Shown piece by piece: positions 7,000 to 8,876 of a stretch of DNA of 8,876 nt (position 1 is its first letter; each line of letters opens with the position of its first letter). The DNA is from BHER01 sp051652245. Its GTDB lineage: Bacteria > Bacillota_I > Bacilli_A > Culicoidibacterales > Culicoidibacteraceae. The stretch is taken from contig JBOFTV010000071.1 of assembly GCA_051652245.1 (NCBI GenBank), forward strand, positions 1-8,876. The letters run 5' to 3'. The notes beneath the pieces are model-generated. The model saw only the letters and a list, made by a program, of their open reading frames with translations. It ran no database searches and was not told where the DNA came from. A program made the translations under genes and the position numbers.

Positions 7000-7042
7000 G
7001 TGATGACACCTCCTCAAATATTGTTTATATGTAGTTGTCCAC
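7000..7042 (-). promoter_or_regulatory. rplK leader: possible stem enclosing the ribosome binding site
   Basis: In the leader RNA GUGGACA (7042-7036) can pair with UGUCAUCAC (7008-7000), giving seven base pairs with a two-base bulge. The loop holds the GAGGAGG site (7015-7009) and the stem ends against the rplK ATG. In other bacteria L1 represses the rplK-rplA operon by binding a leader structure that mimics its 23S rRNA site. This could be that element, but I did not recognise a defined L1 consensus, so the role is inference. Confidence 0.35.
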
Positions 7043-7070
7043 GCGTAACGTGTTTAAACGTACGTTAAGT

Positions 7071-7099
7071 ATTATACCAAAAAAAGGCTGGTGATTCAA
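7071..7099 (-). promoter_or_regulatory. Promoter of rplK-rplA, extended -10
   Basis: Minus-strand TTGAAT (7099-7094) and TATAAT (7076-7071) are 17 bases apart, and TGG precedes the -10 box, giving the extended TGnTATAAT form. Expected start near 7064, about 65 bases before the rplK ATG. This makes rplK-rplA independent of the gene upstream. Confidence 0.85.
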
Positions 7100-7424
7100 G
7101 CAATTTAATGGAATTGGGGCATTTTTAACTAACCCCTAAATTGTAAAGTGATACTGGGCAGAAATAGTACAAGACAAAAATGGCCTAATAAAAATCTTTA
7201 TCACTATAATTATACAAGCCGCTTATCTAGTCTTACTGAATTCGTCCAACTCATGGACATGATTATGCTAAATGATAAATCAATAGGGTCAAAATACAAA
7301 TCCACAACAGGGGTTCAATCTATCTAAAACTTGAAAGAACAGATGTCGCTTAATGGACTTATCCAGGATTCTATCAGGGAAAACCGCTGCCTGTAAATTG
7401 GAAGCCACAGAAAATAGTGAGTCC
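7100..7424. other. Gene-free stretch upstream of the rplK promoter
   Basis: About 325 bases with no credible gene. The plus strand is open for 64 codons (7133-7324), but the only ATGs are late and lack a ribosome binding site. The minus strand is open for 49 codons (7438-7292) without a start codon. I see no convincing terminator after the gene ending at 7425, no tRNA and no repeat. A lone TATAAT-like hexamer near 7208-7213 has no matching -35 box. The sequence looks like decayed coding DNA or plain spacer. Confidence 0.6.
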
Positions 7425-8876
7425 TTAGAAAATACTGACTACTGCCAATTGCTCTTTAAGCTTCATTAACGCATTTTTTGTCTCATATGCACCATTTTCT
7501 AACTTTTGGATGGCCTTTGACTCATTATTCTGAATTTTTTTTGCGATATCATTAAAAATGAGTGTCGCATTTTCGACGATGTATTCCGATCGACTCACAC
7601 TTTTCTGGATATCACCAAAATGACTATTGCCAAATAATGCCTGATTAATGTAGGGTTTGAAGGCATCTATTATCCCAGGAACCAGCTTCCTATTTACGTT
7701 AATTTCACTTGTTAGCTTTCTGATTAACTTCAATACTCGCTTTAATTCAATTATCTGTTCTTCTATTAAAACGACTTCACTTGTTAGCTTTTGTTCATAT
7801 TGTTGAGCCTGCACACCCGGATCAAGACTGCTTGAGGCAAGACCGCTATTATATGCTTTTACTTGGTACTTTGCTGTTTTTAAGTAGCGAATTTGGTGGT
7901 TTACACTCTTTTCTTGATCCGCTAATATCCCATCCGCATAAAAAAATATCTTATTAATCAGCGCTAATACCACTACCCTAAATAGCCTGTACTTCGTATC
8001 TAGCTGTCTTCTCTTAAATTCTATTGCACTTTTAGTTCTGTTAAATGTTGTTGATTCTTGCAATTTTCTTTGAGGTTCAATTACTTCGGGAATTTGTATA
8101 GCCAACGCTCCCAGTTTTCCGCCCGAAATGCTTACAGCGGTCTGTTCATCAAGCAATGTGAATTGTTGCAAGATTAAATTTGCCCCTTTTTCAACATATG
8201 ACCATCTTTCTATGACCACTTTCAAATTTTCTTCGATTACTCTATGGTGTTCCTCTAGAGCAGTCACCACAGCATCATCTTTGCCCGAATCAATATCTTT
8301 AAAAAGTAATGGTATTACCTTATTTTTGAGTTCCCTCATATTTTCGTATTTTGTTTCATTAATTTGTGTTAGTCTCATATCTACTATTTCAGGCTTTTGT
8401 CCTGCTAACCCTAGCGCTTTAACCTTTGATGGCATTGCTATATTCTGCATGATGACGCTCATATTTCTCATGTGGATTGTTATATTATCCGTTATGTCTA
8501 AGACATGGCTTAGCCTCTGTTCCACGGTTGTATACACTGTATTTTCGCGTTGGAATAAATTACTTTTTTCCCGTCTAATAATTTCATATACAGGATTTAA
8601 CTCCGCATTTAATATGGTTTTTATCTTACTCATTCTTGTATTTAATGCGCTTACTAAGACTGTTAGGGTTTCTTTATTTATCTCAATTTTCTGTGTCGAT
8701 TCACTGCCATCTCCGCTTAAGATATTACCGGTCCAAACTGAAAAGGGTAGGAAGTCATCTATTCCCCAGCCCTCACTTTTTTTCTCATATCCGGTGTGAT
8801 TAGCAACGAATTTTTCAATACTAAATATACCATATTTAACAAATTCGAACCTTCCTGGGAACCTACTTGGAAAGTA
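7425..8876 (-). CDS. Large helical protein, 5' end outside the window (possible type VII secretion substrate)
   Basis: The frame ending in TAA at 7425 is open all the way to the window edge, giving 483 visible residues with the true start missing. The ATG at 8633 has no ribosome binding site and is residue 82 of the visible part, so it is internal. Residues 1-60 are rich in Gly, Phe and Trp (FVANHTGY near 23-30, GWGIDDFLPFSVWTG at 36-50) and look like the end of a folded domain. From about residue 64 the chain is nearly all helix, with heptad-like stretches around 65-180, 270-310 and 355-470, and one more hydrophobic helix (LFRVVVLALINKIFFYADG). No clear membrane anchor or signal is visible. 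I do not recognise the family. The layout, a possible hydrolase tail with FVANHTGY near its active-site histidine followed by a helical domain, resembles type VII substrates with reversed domain order such as the S. aureus lipase TslA; this is speculative. Confidence 0.8.
   Translation of the reverse strand, partial: YFPSRFPGRFEFVKYGIFSIEKFVANHTGYEKKSEGWGIDDFLPFSVWTGNILSGDGSESTQKIEINKETLTVLVSALNTRMSKIKTILNAELNPVYEIIRREKSNLFQRENTVYTTVEQRLSHVLDITDNITIHMRNMSVIMQNIAMPSKVKALGLAGQKPEIVDMRLTQINETKYENMRELKNKVIPLLFKDIDSGKDDAVVTALEEHHRVIEENLKVVIERWSYVEKGANLILQQFTLLDEQTAVSISGGKLGALAIQIPEVIEPQRKLQESTTFNRTKSAIEFKRRQLDTKYRLFRVVVLALINKIFFYADGILADQEKSVNHQIRYLKTAKYQVKAYNSGLASSSLDPGVQAQQYEQKLTSEVVLIEEQIIELKRVLKLIRKLTSEINVNRKLVPGIIDAFKPYINQALFGNSHFGDIQKSVSRSEYIVENATLIFNDIAKKIQNNESKAIQKLENGAYETKNALMKLKEQLAVVSIF

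Noticed and set aside
7111..7138. GGGG/CCCC pairing as a terminator upstream of rplK
   Set aside because: Only a four-base stem with a long loop and no T run following it.
7253..7327. Small plus-strand frame starting MDMIM
   Set aside because: Only 24 codons, no ribosome binding site and no supported promoter.
8631..8633. ATG at 8633 as the start of the large gene
   Set aside because: No Shine-Dalgarno sequence precedes it, and the same frame is open without a stop up to the window edge with protein-like composition.
8128..8799. Long plus-strand open frame of 223 codons
   Set aside because: It lies antisense to the coding frame of the large helical gene, has Ser/Cys/Ile-rich shadow composition and no ribosome binding site.

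Overview
The window is AT-rich DNA in which every gene that can be supported lies on the minus strand, so transcription runs from high to low coordinates. Strong AGGAGG-type ribosome binding sites, consensus sigma-A promoters, an rplK-rplA ribosomal pair and a cellobiose-family PTS permease point to a low-GC Bacillota, most likely Lactobacillales (an Enterococcus- or Carnobacterium-like lineage). The species cannot be fixed from the sequence.

Layout from the transcriptional upstream side. (1) 8876-7425 is the 3' part of a large gene that enters from outside the window. The first ATG at 8633 is not its start, because the same frame stays open for 81 more codons to the window edge and there is no ribosome binding site before 8633. 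The visible 483 residues are a short non-helical segment followed by a long alpha-helical, coiled-coil-rich region. The protein is not recognised with certainty; a type VII secretion substrate with a reversed (enzyme first, helical targeting domain last) layout is a testable idea. (2) 7424-7100 is non-coding or decayed sequence. (3) A good promoter at 7099-7071 drives rplK (L11) and rplA (L1), which end at a rho-independent terminator at 5726-5690. (4) An 18-bp perfect palindrome and a perfect-consensus sigma-A promoter (TTGACA, 17 bp, TATAAT) follow directly. They drive a tightly packed six-gene operon that runs off the window at position 1.

The operon encodes, in order: a lactose/cellobiose-family EIIC permease; an 84-residue membrane protein; a DUF871/MupG-family 6-phospho-glycosidase-like protein; an amidohydrolase-superfamily deacetylase (cog3964 type); a DgaE-family PLP ammonia lyase; and a DgaF-family 2-keto-3-deoxy-6-phosphogluconate (KDGP) aldolase, cut by the window end. 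Three junctions overlap by one or four bases and the other two gaps are about 17 bases, so this is one transcription unit with translational coupling. Read together, the genes suggest PTS uptake of an N-acetylated amino-sugar-acid glycoside, hydrolysis, deacetylation, ammonia elimination to KDGP, and cleavage to pyruvate and glyceraldehyde-3-phosphate. The individual families are known; the combined substrate is not evident, and the lack of EIIA, EIIB, regulator and kinase inside the window leaves real gaps.
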